From: Auricularia sp. M13
Lineage: Eukaryota > Basidiomycota > Agaricomycetes > Auriculariales > Auriculariaceae
Direction of reading: 5' to 3'
DNA: 64,000 bases
NCBI GenBank assembly: GCA_037042915.1
Contig: CM073201.1
Coordinates: 62,001-126,000, forward strand
The translations under genes were made by a program, and so were the position numbers. A model generated the notes under the pieces. The model searched no databases. It was given only the letters and a program-made list of their open reading frames with translations, and was not told the DNA's origin. Positions 1 through 11,600 of this stretch are shown here, one piece after another. The stretch's first letter is position 1. The number at the start of each line of letters is the position of its first letter.

Positions 1-488
1 AGCAAATGCGAGCCCGGCCAGAGCACAATCGGTTGAAAGAAAATTGCAACCCGCTCAGACACCTTGGTCGGACTTGCAACCCGCTCCGACGCGTTTGGTC
101 CGCTCTTCGATTTGTGCACCACTCGCTCACTCGTCACTCGCGGAGGTGATATCAATGACCCTCAGCCCACGCATATCCTCAGCCCACGCATATCTTTTTG
201 TACTCCGGCTATTTGTAGAGGTCTTCGGCGGTGCGGCCACCTGAGCACCGGCTGGACAGCGCGGAGCGGCTGCGCTAAATCCAGATGTCTGCGGCGACGC
301 AGGCGAGCCAGAGCGGCCAAGAGGGTGCGGTGCTTGTGCTTTTGCGATTAACCTGTTGGACGAATGGCTGACTGCATTCTCCATGCCTTGCAGACCGCCA
401 CGAGCAGCAAGGTGCCATCGGCCTACAGCCCGCGACGCGCCAGCCCGCGACCCTGCCGCCGCTGCCGCCAGCCCGATGGAAGTCGTCC
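1..488. other. No convincing gene
   Basis: Open frames here are short, overlap on both strands and have arginine/alanine-rich compositions typical of GC-rich non-coding sequence. No start, splice pattern or conserved motif could be supported. Confidence 0.4.
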
Positions 489-1490
489 GTGGAGAGCCTG
501 TCGTCAACGACCGAGGATGAATGGGAGTCGACCGAGTCCGGCGCTATCACGCCCAACCCAAGGCCCGCAGACAGCCCCGGCCCCATGGAGCGCGTCAACG
601 CGAGACCTGCGCTGCTGCCGTCGATGGCGTCAGGCGCGACAGTGACGGGCAGTAGCAGCAGCAACGGCCGGCCAGTTGACAAGCCCAGCCCTGCCCCGCC
701 AAAGACCGCGCTGCTCACGTCGCCGGCCGCCGCCAGACCAGGCACCGCAGCAGGTCCCAGCGGTCGCCGCCCGCGCCCCCAGTCCGCCATCTTCCCTGCC
801 GGCGCTGCCATAACCCCTGTCGTGCCCCAGCAGCGCCGCGTCTCGGTCTCCGCGCTCGATGAGGACGGCCGCACGCGGCACAGACACTTGTCGTCCACCC
901 ACAGACTGTCGCTGCAGCCCGGCTCGTCGTTGTCGCGCCCACTCAGCGTGGACCTCATTGCCGCCTCCCCCACGAGCAGTACACCGCACCTAATCTGGCA
1001 CTCCGCAGCTTCGCCGACTGGCGATGCGGCCGCCACCATCCACACCGATTAAGCCGTCCGTTTGCACCCCGCCATCGACGCCTCAGGACGAATGGGCCGC
1101 AGGCTGTGGCTTCGGGTTGGAGCTCATCGTGATACTGCTCCTGACGTCCGGCACGCCAGTCTGTCTGCGGCTCCGGCTCCGGGCCAGCCTCTGCGGCACT
1201 CTGAGGCAAATACCCTCGCCAAGCTGGGTGCGATACCGCGCTAAGGGCTCGGAGGATGACTTGCCGCAGCTCGAGAAGCTCATTGCGAACTACAGCGACG
1301 CCGACGTCAAGCGACGCTAGAACTGGCAGCACACCGCCGCGAGCGCAGCCGTGGGCTGTGGCGCGTGTGCAAGCACACCATCATCATTGGCGACTCGCTG
1401 TGCTGTGCGACCGCTCTCAGCTCGCGCGTGTGGCGGGGCGTATTCCTGCGCTGGCTGAAACGCTCGACCTTGACCCCACGGGCTAGGGGA
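489..1490 (+). pseudogene. Decayed Ser/Pro/Ala-rich host gene remnant
   Basis: An open frame from 489 to 1052 encodes a low-complexity Ser/Pro/Ala-rich segment with acidic and basic patches, such as SSTTEDEWESTESG. Downstream, in shifting frames, are two stretches that read like real protein: EDDLPQLEKLIANYSDADV near 1250-1310, and RGLWRVCKHTIIIGDSLCC followed by an aromatic, Arg-rich tail near 1345-1460. The second follows a stop and a frame change. I infer a host protein in decay: a disordered N-terminal region, then a helical and a more hydrophobic C-terminal part. I do not recognise the family. Alternatively these are exons joined by introns I could not define. No transposon feature was seen. 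Confidence 0.35.
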
Positions 1491-1499
1491 GCCCGCCAA

Positions 1500-2400
1500 A
1501 CACCATTATTCTAGCGCAACTGCAGCTCGAGATGCCAGTTGCTTGTGCGCCTCGCCGGCCTTATCCTATACCTCGAGCTCGGCCAATGGCTGCTCGCGTC
1601 CGACTGCTCACGTCCGACTGCATCGCTCGACACTGCTTTACTGCCCACCAGTCATGTTCGTCCTCGACGCGCTTGCGCAGCCGCCGTATGTGTATGGTGT
1701 TGCTACAGGCAAACTCTAAGCGTTCACTGCGCATACTCGCGCGTGACTGGACAGCGGTTCACTGCCGTTTGCGAAAAGGGAATAGGACAGATTAATTTTT
1801 TTACGACCGCGCAGCGTGCGGTGTCGTGCAGTATCAGCTTCAAGCACGTACAAGGGGAGGAGATACCAACTCCGTGCAAGCAGTTTGCGGTTTGCTGCAA
1901 CATTCCCAATCGGTGTGCTAGAATCACTGCTCGCAGTATGGCGAAGGTCCGGACTGGACGCCATATCCCACTCATAGTGAAATCCTGCATGATAATATGA
2001 CTGCCAGAATAAACAGTACCGTGTTGACCATTTATTGTCTTCGGCTGAGTGAAGCGTTTAATGATATCGTTGAGACCACGGTCGCTTGCAACCACAGAAG
2101 CGGACTTTTTATCGCACCTCTTGTCTTCCGCCACCGTCGCTGCCCTCACGCTCCAGACTGGAATACCATCGAGCACCCTTCCGCGCATGCGAGGACCTGA
2201 GAATGCGCGGTTTACGATACAAAATCGTCGGACAATGACATCGTTTCCGCCCGCACTCTTGCAGTACGTCCTCTCTATTATGCACAACCGGTTCGCATTT
2301 CTTTGCTGGCATATTCTACTCAGAACACATACCAGCTCCTCTATACGAGTGATGGAGGGTATGACGACGGACCTGTAGCAGGCCCAAGTCTAGTAGTCGG
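1500..2400. other. No recognisable gene
   Basis: Only short overlapping frames are present on both strands. No domain motif, splice pattern or terminal repeats were seen. Confidence 0.4.
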
Positions 2401-2648
2401 TATGCAATCGAGGATGGCTCAGACGTGCGAGCAGAACGGTCTGTGGTTATAGTATCAGCCGGCTCACCTATGATCAACCTACGATCGTTTGCGGGTGAGC
2501 TTTGATCACGCTATAAGGCCAGATGAGCACGGATTGACTTGCTCCAGCAGGATTGATCACTGTCAGTCGAAGTTGTCCACTCGTATGAAATGGCTCTGAT
2601 TAAAATCTGACTACAGTGTAAATCAGAGCGCGCCGGAAGCGCACTGTC

Positions 2649-2985
2649 ATGGTGAGCGCTATGATCAGACCAAAGGCGCGATCCTAATCAGATACTCCTT
2701 CAAAGGCTATAGACTCTGGAATTGCAGTCTCACGTTCGCTGATCAATGTCCCCCTTGGAGATTGATCACGCGCGCGAGATGCAAGGAATTAATCACAGCT
2801 TGCCCCCCATAGCATAGTTCTGGGGCTGTTCATGGTGAGTGCTATGATCAGTCCAGGAGTGCGATTCTAATCACGCCCTCGTCCAAAGGCTATAGTCTAT
2901 AGAACTGCAGTCTGTCCCCCTGATAATCACTGACCTAGTTGGAGAATTGATCGCATGCGCTGCTGCAACGAACTGATCATGATAA
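2649..2985. repeat. Imperfect tandem duplication, about 182 bp unit
   Basis: The block starting CATGGTGAGCGCTATGATC at 2649 recurs as CATGGTGAGTGCTATGATC at 2831. Further matches follow in the same order: a CAAAGGCTATAG stretch, an AACTGCAGTCT-like stretch, a GGAGA-TTGATC stretch and an AACTGATCA-like end. The surrounding AT-richer DNA (2400-3180) is dense in TGATCA and related words. No coding frame crosses it. Confidence 0.7.
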
Positions 2986-3399
2986 GTTGGTTAAATGTGG
3001 TTCATAGCTGAAATGTGATTCACTCGGACTAGCCGCGATTGAGCAGAATAAATTAGTATTGATCGCACCTCAGCAACACTTGTATATACGAAGGCTCGCA
3101 TGTATTCACTAGCTCTTATCGATCGTATGTGCATGCTTTTATCTGCTGTTATTAATATTCTCTCCCGGTACGGGTGAAGCCGGCCATGCGATGGGTCTCT
3201 TCACTTTTACTTTTTTTTGTCCACTCTTAACTTACTGTCATCGCACTGCATGTTGCCATAGCAAGAATCCTTGGATGTGTTTCCCTGGCCGAGTTCCTAA
3301 CCCACCGGGCGCGCGGGGAGGGACGAACGACTGCAGAAACCAGCCAACACTGGCAGCTCAGGCTGAGCAACAAGTACGAGTGCAAAATTTTGGGATTTG

Positions 3400-4982
3400 C
3401 GGAGGAAACAGACAACGATAGAGCAACTCCAGTGGTATAGCAGCGCTGGAGAGCGTGCGCTAGCCTGTGGACTAGAGGGACGCTGTCACTCTAGCGCTCC
3501 TATCGCAGGCAAGTCCCAATCCCAGAGTACCAAAACATTCGCAGGAAAGCGCCGATGGACGTTAAAGAAAACTGGGGAGATGTCGAGCAATAAGAACCGG
3601 GCTCCGTTGTCGTGGCAGGCCTAGGAGGACAAGCAGCGGAGGCAAATCTGAACTCGCACTTCTCCCGCTCACGCCCTTTCCCCCTCTGTGCAACCCACCC
3701 GGGCATTCGGCCTCGACGACCGATGGGCCATGTCCCCCGGCCTGCTCGATGATGACAACCCCTGGAATGACCAGCAAATATCTTCCAATACGAACTCTCC
3801 CTAGCTGCTCAGCTCAGCGCGGTACTGACAGCGCCACGTGCAACGAGCAGCCAGGTACTGAGCTCGTCGCTGCCGGCGCTGTCGACAGCAGTACGGAACA
3901 TGGCGCAACCGGTGCGCGTAACAGACACGCGGCGGACGCTGAACTCAGCAACGACGATGTGGACCAGTCCGGCACCGCTCGCAGGCCCATCACCGACGTC
4001 GCCAACGGCGATGCACGCCCTGACGCCGAGCACACGGCGTCTGCGCTGGCCGGCGATGTATCTACAGCATCCAATTCATACGCCTTGCATCGCCCATCGG
4101 CGGCGGACTCGGCGGCATCCACGTCCGCCCCCGCTTCCCCTGCGCGCACCAGCACTGACGCTCGCCAGGCGTCCAACGTAGCTATGGCAGCTAACGGCAA
4201 CCCACGGACCTCGTTGCGCCGCTCGTCGTCTGGCCGTCGTCCTGCCGTTGCCGTTGTCGAGCCCGCGGACGACTGAACTTCGACGACCGACATGTACCAT
4301 TCCACGCGCCGCCCGTTGCAGGGTAGCACGAGTATCATCGCCCCGTCAGCACTGCCAGCGCCGACGCCTGGGCCTCAACATCACGCATGATATCCACCCT
4401 TCTCTCACAGCCGCCGTCGCCCGCTGCCTCTCCACCACCATCACCCGTACGCGTGACTTATACGGTGTCGTGCACGGATTCGCTCGCCGGCGTCGCACTC
4501 ATGTATGGTGTCACCGTTGCCGCGCGGATGGGTTCTGGGCGAATGACTCGATCCATTAGAGGATGACCCTCGTCATACGCAGCGGTGACGGCCTGCCCCT
4601 GCCGTCGCCGCCGAAGAGTCAAAGTCGGCATTCGATTGCCCATACCACCACAATCGCCGACACCGCTCCCCTATCTCGCGCTTTGCTGGAGCTGCCCACG
4701 CCCGTGCCGAAGCACGCGCGTGCCTCGACGGACTTGGCGGACATCGCCACGTCCTTCTCGCTGACGCTGCCCCAGCTGCGGCTGTCGCTCGACCGCGACG
4801 AGAGCGACCTGGAACACGAGCTGCTGCCGCTGTCGTTGTCGGCCCGGAGGCGCAAGCCGAGACCCTCGTTATCTGATTGTGCTGGGATCCTGTCACAGCG
4901 TTCGCAACCAGACGCGCTCGCAGACGATCCATGTGTCATGAGTCTCGCCATGGCTCCCTCCGACTATTTCCCATGCCAATAG
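3400..4982 (+). pseudogene. Degenerate LysM-protein copy 1
   Basis: This is a decayed paralog of the LysM gene on the minus strand at 36759-38417. It matches along most of its length, including the Ser/Ala-rich segment around ADSAASTSAPASPARTSTDA, the Arg/Ser block RRSSSGRRP, and the C-terminal block DLADIATSFSLTLPQLRL before the SLSARRRK tail. The LysM core survives only as fragments around 4450-4560 (VTYTVSCTDSLAG-like, then MYGVTVAA-like), across stops and frame changes. The upstream flank (3400-3750) also aligns with the DNA upstream of the other LysM copies. It is convergent with the split host gene ending at 5102, the same arrangement as at 40607-43560. The reading frame is broken, so it is not expected to be functional. 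Confidence 0.75.
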
Positions 4983-5101
4983 CATATTTCTTCCGATCCG
5001 GGTCAAATGTGCGCTGCCCAAAGGTAAGTACATGTTTGATAACTCCACGGGCAGTGTCAGCGGGTCATCTTTGCCAGCTCGGCCAGCGCCTGATTGTAAT
5101 T

Positions 5102-6690
5102 TCAGACCCAACGCAGAAACTGGCGAAAGGTGACCGTGAATAGCATAAAGTTCGGTCTACGGGGTGCAGTAGCACGCCATGCACATAGCCATGAGCAGTC
5201 GAATACCGATACATTCCATGGTAGGGACTCTTCAAGGCTCTCTTCCCAGGAGTTCATGAGATGGTCGAGTGAAATGGGTGAACGGGGACTGCTGCGCAAC
5301 AACCTGACCACGCAGTCCCCACTGGGTCTCTGGTGCTCCATGTGAAGTTTGAGTAGGGGGACAATTGTCTGTATGAGATAAGTTCTAGACGTGAATGTCA
5401 ACGAGAGACTAAGGTCGCGGCAGAGACGACGAACCCCTTCTGTAAATTTGACCTTCGCTCTGGCGCGCTCTGTGCGCTCTGGAGTGGCAGAGCGCGGAAG
5501 ATAACCCCCCCCTTTAGAGCCACTGGCTGCTCTGGCATGCTCTGGAGCACGCTGGAGCACCCCCTACGAGGTTACAATTATATAGCTTTCTGGTTACTTA
5601 CTTGTTCACTTGCTGCACATTTCGGGCAAAGGACAGATAATGGCAAGAAAAAAAATCGATTGCGCGACAACTGGGCAAGATATAATACAAAGAACAATCC
5701 CGCTCGAGGGTCCAAAATAGGGCGTATGGTATGCAGCCTGAAGGGTGCATATAAGAGAGTGAAAAAAAGGGACGGACACGTCAGACGTACCACGTGCCAC
5801 GGGCTCGAGTTCCACGACTCCGAAACGCGCGATACAAGTCGTCGGCGATCTGAAAAGAAAGTTTTAGCGACTGTTGCGCGCGGTACACAAGGAGCGACAT
5901 ACCGTGACGCGGTGTGAGCAAAGCGATCCTTTCTGAAAAAAAGACAGTTAGTTACAAGTAGGTTGCCAGCACAGAATCCGCAGCAAGCCCAGCAAAGCAC
6001 CACGAAGCAAGAACGCGAGACGTTAGCAGCCCAAGTGCAGAAACTAGCCCAATAGCAAGCCCAACAAGGAGCACGAGCCACGAAGCACCAGAAGGGGGGC
6101 AAGAAACGATAAACGAAGGAGCCGATGGTGGGGAAGGGTGCACTGATGTGCCGGGGGCCGCGACGACGTGTGGAAGGGAAAGGGGCATTTTAGACTCCGA
6201 CCGACGGTCGCTCCGCCTTTGTGACTGCGCACACGGACGGACTTGTGAAAATTTTTCGCGCCCCGATTTCGGTGCCCGAAGCCCTCCGATGGTCCAGCAC
6301 CAGCCTCACCAAGTTCCAAGTCATGAAAATCGTGTTTTTGAACACATACGGAAACTCGGTTTTTCTTCATTTGGAACAAAATGGATTATGATCATTTTTT
6401 TCGAGTTTTGTAGTACACTTCGACCTGGTGCCCGACAACGCAGCGGCATGGCTCATGGCTGTGGTTGCTTTGGCTGCTCTGATATCTGCCAGAGCATCGG
6501 AGCGGCCGGAGCGGCTGATAGCCGCTCCAGAGCAAAACGGGATTTACAGAAGCCTTCTGGATACCGCTCAAGCTCTGCAAAAATATCTTCACACATCCTG
6601 TAATGTCTGCGTGCGGCGTCTTCTCTCATAAATAGACCAAGGGCCGTCATTTGATTTAAGATAGCTAGGGTGTGCTCCATGTCGCGTTTA
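5102..6690 (-). pseudogene. 3' half of split host helical-protein gene
   Basis: On the minus strand 6690-6560 encodes KRDMEHTLAILNQMTA and then FMREDAARRHYRM. After a 1.1-kb insertion, 5440-5102 encodes RRLCRDLSLSLTFTSRTYL, then LHMEHQRPSGDC, ending FRQFLRWV-stop. The plus-strand paralog at 41740-42224 reads ELERTLFMLNQMTALAWL, then LHMEHQRPTGDC and ends RRFLRYV-stop, so the stop position agrees. This is the C-terminal part of the gene whose N-terminal part is at 35299-34140; the 27.4-kb element at 6691-34137 lies between. The family is a basidiomycete-type helical protein starting SFGDI, resembling N-terminal regions of fungal STAND/NACHT-type proteins by general appearance. The function is unknown. 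Confidence 0.85.
5437..6552. mobile_element. 1.1-kb non-autonomous TIR element in the split gene
   Basis: The ends are inverted: CTTCTGTAAAT at 5437 and its complement ATTTACAGAAG ending at 6552. Each is followed inward by a related stretch containing GCTCTGG and further GCTCTGGAG/CTCCAGAGC repeats. The interruption lies exactly between two blocks of host coding sequence that are contiguous in the paralog at 41870-41900. No transposase frame is present. The subterminal CTCTGGAGC repeats are hAT-like in style, but the target duplication cannot be fixed, because CCTTCTG beside the right end overlaps the terminal sequence at the left. The class is therefore tentative. Confidence 0.65.
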
Positions 6691-6780
6691 CTGTAACCAC
6701 ACAAACTATTACCGCTAAGCCTGGACCGTGACACGGCGGGGATATTACCGTGATGCCCTTGTGACCTGTGACCATTACCG
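6691..6780 (+). repeat. Left TIR and subterminal ATTACCG motifs
   Basis: The terminus begins CTGTAACCACACAAAC and continues to 6715; all 25 bases are matched by the inverted right end. The flanking TA is 6689-6690. ATTACCG occurs at 6708-6714, 6744-6750 and 6774-6780, with GTGAC words between. Similar spacing at the right end suggests transposase-binding subterminal repeats (inference). Confidence 0.92.
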
Positions 6781-6929
6781 TATCATCAGGTTTTACTCCA
6801 ATTCTGCTCTTTGTCATTTGAGATGAAGCCTAACAAGTTTCCGATGAGTTCTGAGCGAATTGACGATGATCCCGGAGCTCGGAGGCAAGCCGATCTTTTC
6901 TGCCGCCGACTCTGCGGTCTGGTCAAGCA

Positions 6930-7931
6930 ATGGCCGCAGAGGTGCTACATTCTACGCTAAATTCCAAACTTGACTCGCTGGCGGGCCTATTTCGACAGTT
7001 GCCAGACTCCTTGCCATACTACAATGACGCCGACAGCCCGCTGGAGCGCACCAATGACATCTACGATGGCCTTGCCAAACAGCGGGAGCTTCCACGTGCT
7101 GAAGCATGGTTTATCTGCGCCTTTGGACATCTGGCAGCGGGAATCCGAATACCAGAGCGTGGTCACCGCTTGCAAGATGCGATAGCCTACTTCAGATGTG
7201 TTGTTGACACCATTCTGTCGGATTCCGGCAGCCTGGCACTTCCTGAACTGCAGGAGGTGGAGAGCTGGATTGATGCACTTCTCTCCGAAGCGCACAACAT
7301 GTCCAGCCCTCGTGGCGCGGAACACGACCTGCCCATCGCTCATGGAACGTCAACACTCCCGGCCCGACGCACAGCTCCTCTGACGGTCGAACAATCCACG
7401 CTTCCTTCATTGCCGCCCTGCACGCCACGTTCCAAACCTGCACTGCACTTGAAGCAGCCCGACCGCACAGGCAGCCATGGCGCACCACTTCTTGTCAAAA
7501 CACCACCATCAGTTGACCGGCGGTTCGTGCGGCATGATGCCCGAAAGGCGACACAGATGAAGCTCTCCGACTTTAAGCGGCTGACCCGCAAGGAACAGCA
7601 TGCACGGGAAGCAGAGGAAGCAGAAGAGCGCGCAGAATCAATGGCTGCTCGGCGCCGCATGGAGGAAGAGAAGGTGGCCTTGAAGAAGGAGAGGGAGCGC
7701 ATCAGTGCCCGGGATAGGCAGCGCAAGCGCCGGGCGCTATTAAAGGAGCAAACGGAGGACAAGAAGCTGAAGATTCAGCTCCAGTCGGTGAGCATACCCT
7801 CGGGCACTGTGCACGCTCGTCTGATTGATCTGTCAGGCTTTACAGAGCCTCAAGCCAAAGTTGTAACGGCCACTCTCACCTTGCCGCTAGCTGACGTCCA
7901 CTTAGTTCTTAATAAACTGAGAACTAGCTAG
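6930..7931 (+). CDS. 333-aa basic coiled-coil protein of the giant element
   Basis: This is a single uninterrupted frame from ATG at 6930 to TAG at 7929-7931. Residues 1-120 look like a folded helical domain, with stretches such as LPRAEAWFICAFGHLAAG and AIAYFRCVVDTIL. The middle is Pro/Ser/Thr-rich and probably disordered. From about residue 205 a long charged coil appears (KRLTRKEQHAREAEEAEER), followed by a very basic RDRQRKRRALLKEQ patch that could bind DNA or act as a nuclear signal. The C-terminus is a short hydrophobic domain. It lies just inside the left TIR and upstream of the DDE_1 transposase in the same direction, so it may be an accessory transposition protein. I do not recognise a named family. 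An ATG about 105 bases upstream opens a different frame and was not used. Confidence 0.7.
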   Translation: MAAEVLHSTLNSKLDSLAGLFRQLPDSLPYYNDADSPLERTNDIYDGLAKQRELPRAEAWFICAFGHLAAGIRIPERGHRLQDAIAYFRCVVDTILSDSGSLALPELQEVESWIDALLSEAHNMSSPRGAEHDLPIAHGTSTLPARRTAPLTVEQSTLPSLPPCTPRSKPALHLKQPDRTGSHGAPLLVKTPPSVDRRFVRHDARKATQMKLSDFKRLTRKEQHAREAEEAEERAESMAARRRMEEEKVALKKERERISARDRQRKRRALLKEQTEDKKLKIQLQSVSIPSGTVHARLIDLSGFTEPQAKVVTATLTLPLADVHLVLNKLRTS

Positions 7932-7983
7932 ACGTCCGCGGCTTTTGAGATTGTAACCAGACTCGCTCGGATTGGTAATAAAC

Positions 7984-8075
7984 AAAACGACCACTGCTCA
8001 GGATTGAACTCGGGTACTAGACAGTTACATCCAGAACTCCAACCACTATGCCAAAGAGCTAGTGTTAGGAATTCG
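7984..8075 (-). other. tRNA-like sequence with A and B boxes
   Basis: On the minus strand TGGCATAGTGG fits a tRNA A box. About 45 bases on, GAGTTCAATCC fits a B box, with an anticodon-stem-like CTGGA/TCTAG pair between them. The acceptor and T stems do not pair well and the anticodon loop has eight bases, so this is not a functional tRNA. It may be a decayed tRNA or a tRNA-derived (SINE-like) promoter head. No SINE body or tail was seen. Confidence 0.35.
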
Positions 8076-8601
8076 TGATAGCTTAACCCAGTGATGCAGC
8101 TCAATCGTGAATGCCCAAAGCTTCTGCATTCGCACCAAGTCTCGAGCCGGCCGGAGACGCGCGTCTGCCTTTCGGGTCGAGACGCGCGTCCCTTGAGCTA
8201 CGGAGAGCTCGGGACCGAGGAATCCAGGATGCCGGCGCGGCGCGCATACCCCGGCAGCGGGTTAACGTGCCGCCACAGTCGCCATCCTGCCGCCGGTACC
8301 GATTATCCCGCCTCGCTGGAGTGCGGGATATGACGAGTATGGTCGGCAGGAACTATCCCGAGTCACAAGAGGACCGGGATAGCTGATGGTTTCGAGTCAG
8401 AGCTCAACCCATGACTCTGCCTGTAATTTTAGTATAAGTACCTGTATTTTAGCTCTCAGGATTCCTCAGTCTGCTTAACAGAGCCAATTCCCATTCATTC
8501 CTGAGTGAGAACAAGCTCAAGCAGCTCTCAATATTGTCTAAAGGCCCAAAGCCATCGGTGAGTAATGATTTTATTGGTTCTCACTATTCACTCATGGCCG
8601 C

Positions 8602-11600
8602 TTGGCCTTACAAAAGTATTACGCAGATGCGGATAGCGCAGCACGGGCAACGCATCGACGGCCGCCAAAGAAGTCACAGCAGCACAAGATTAAGCACCGC
8701 AAGGCTGTGTGGGCTCGCCAGCATTTACTGCCATACTACGAGACTGCTGCGGCACGCGTCGGCTTCCAGAGTGCGACGGCAATAGCAAAATACATTCGCC
8801 AGAATGATAGTACCGGGCAGTTTCTGGGTCTTCGTGCGGACGTTGTCCAGAAGTGGATTGAGCGCGACGAGAATGGAATCTTGGGTTGGAGCAAGAAGTT
8901 CATCGCGAGGTGCAAAGCCGACGGCGCAAACAAGGGCACTGGGCGCTCCAGGCTGGTGGTGATTATTTTCTGACTGCTCGTAGACAAAGTACCCCGACAT
9001 CTTCAGTCCTGCAATCCGGCAGCTTCGTGTCCTGCGGTCTGCACAGGATACCATATCCCTGCCGGTCACTCGCGCTGTCTTCAAGGCTCATGCTCGCAAC
9101 TCCGGCATCGACGAGCTGAAAAACAAGAACTTCAGTGATCAGATGCTCCGCAACATCCTTCGTTGGGTGCTGAACTGGTCTTATCGCTGCGCAACTCGTG
9201 CAGCACAGAAGACCCCCGACGACTGGGAATTTCAGTGCGAAGAAGCTCACGCACGAATGGTCTACGATATCAAAATACACTCTGTGCGGTCCCCGGCTTT
9301 GATTGTCAATGCTGATCAAGCTGGGCAAGGTCTAATGCCTACGGGTAAAAAGACCTGGACAGAGCGTGGCTCTAAGCAAGTTGCCACCCACGGACATGGC
9401 GAAAAACGGCAGGTAAAGAGCCTGCCCAATCACACAGAATGTTCCAGAGACTGATTTAAGATACTTAGATGACGCTTGTCGTGGCTTCTTCTTGCGACGG
9501 CCGTATGCTGCCATTCCAAAAGTGTCTGGGGTGGCAGCACCAAAGAGAGTCTCCCTTCGCCGAAGGCACCCAAATGGAAGGAAGCGCAAGAGCTCGGCTT
9601 CACGTTTGCACATGGCGACACACGCCACTGGAGTTCCCGTGAATCCACAAAGGCGGTGAGTCTGCTTTGTGTTGATGCATTGTCAGTCCGCTCATTTTGT
9701 ATCAGTGGGTCACAGATATCCTCTTACCCTACCATGCCAGAATCTGCGAGGAGTATGGCTACCCGCCCGAGGAACCAATGATTTTGCTGCTTGATGTCTG
9801 GCCGATCCACATTGCGAAGTCGTCCCCCGACGATTTCCTTCCCTGGTTGCAGCGAACCTATCCGTGGATCCATACAGTCTTCATACCTGGTGGATGTGAG
9901 TGCATTAATAGCCATCCAAAGCTTGATTTAACCGCGCTTCAGGCACTGGAGTGTTCCAACCCGCCGACGTCAGTCTGCAGCGACTCGTCAAGCACATCAT
10001 CAAAACCTCAGCGACGGATTGGCTCACTGCTACCATCACGCGTCAGCTCGCGCGCGGCGTCGCGCCAGAAAACGTCGAGGTCCCCAAGTAGCTAGGCGTG
10101 CTCCGCGACGAGAGCGTCGCCTGGTGCGTTGATGCATTCAACTACCTGGCAGCTCGTCCGGGAATTGTTCGGCGGGCATGGGCGAAGTGCATTACTGGCG
10201 ACCTCAACCTCTCCTGGGAAAGTCTGACGGGACCAGCGGGGCTCGTGAACTACCAGAAACACGTGAAGCGCGGCGTCTTTGTGCAACAGCTATCAGGGGA
10301 CCCTTTCATTCCTGTGCCCGAGGACACCACCGACCTTCCCGAGCAAGCAACAGGCGACGAAGCTATTTATGATGACGATCTCTCGCTCACGGCCGATGCG
10401 GTGGCCACTGCACTGCTTGACGCGAACCTGCCAAGCGATTGCAGGCGCGACGAGAATGGCGACGTGCAGCTGTGCGAAACAGATGATGATATAATTTTCG
10501 ACGAGGACGACACGGATCGCGCTGGTCAGAGTTTGGACGGGGAGAGCGGGAGTGATGATGGAAATAGCGCGGCAGAGGACGGTGAAGAGCGCGCTGTGGA
10601 TTTGGACAATGACGGCCAGCACGACGACGACTGCACTGCATGGCACTGGGACGACGACTACGTGAACACGGCATGGGACGACGAGTTCCCCGCAGTGCCA
10701 GACAGCAGGGACCCACACGAGCGCACCTCATCCGTGCAAGTGAATGCTGCACAAGGCGCTGGCCTCGACTTGGCCGTGCGCCGTTGCGACACTACTGCAA
10801 GCCCTGGCAGGACATCGATAGGCCGGTCCACGCCTGTCACGAAGAGCACCACAAACTTCCAGGACGCCGCATTGGTCAGCACAGGCGCAATAATGAGCGA
10901 TACGGCGAATGGCGCGCCGGCCGATGGCAGTGTGGAGCGTGCAGCTGGTACCACAGCTCGTACTTTGGCCGCGCCAGTCACCACTGCATGCAGCACGGTC
11001 GGCACACCGGGCAGCACGAGCGGTGCCTCGAGCCAAGTGGACGCTGCCAATGGCAGGGCCAATGGAGCTTCCGATAGTCTGGACGGCACGAACGAGGCAC
11101 CAGGCCAGCTTGCACTGGATATCTCGGTGCTGGCGACAGGAAGCGTCCACCATGCGGCAGTGAATTCGCCCTCCACCGAGAAGGAGCGCAGGCGTGCCAT
11201 CCACGAGCTTGCTGGGCCGAGCAAAGGCAAAGCCTCGAATACGAAGTCACGCAAGCCGCGCCGGCAAGCCGCAGCAGAAACAGCGAAGCAGAAGCGGGCT
11301 GCTGGTGCTTCCAGCTCGAAGCGGAAACGTGAAGGCAACAAGACGAGGAGATGCACTGCTGCCAATCCGCCGCCGCTGGTTGCAGAAGCCGCCAGCGCCC
11401 CGTCGCGCCCGCGCAGGAACATCCGGGCACCCGCCGTGTTTGGAGAGCGAGCTTCACCGCGGGCGGTCAAGGCAGCAGCACAGCTGGATGATGACGACTG
11501 GCTGGATTTGGATGGTGCGGATGACAGTGCAGATTCGGAGGCCGAACACCATAGGCTGCCCCAAAATGGACCGCTAAGGTGCAATGCTCCACATGATCGG

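Noticed and set aside
275-1045. 256-aa minus-strand frame
   Set aside because: Overlaps the plus-strand Ser/Pro-rich frame; composition is that of antisense GC-rich sequence and no motif is seen.
7984-8075. Functional tRNA gene
   Set aside because: Acceptor and T stems do not pair and the anticodon loop is eight bases, so only a tRNA-like promoter or fossil is claimed.
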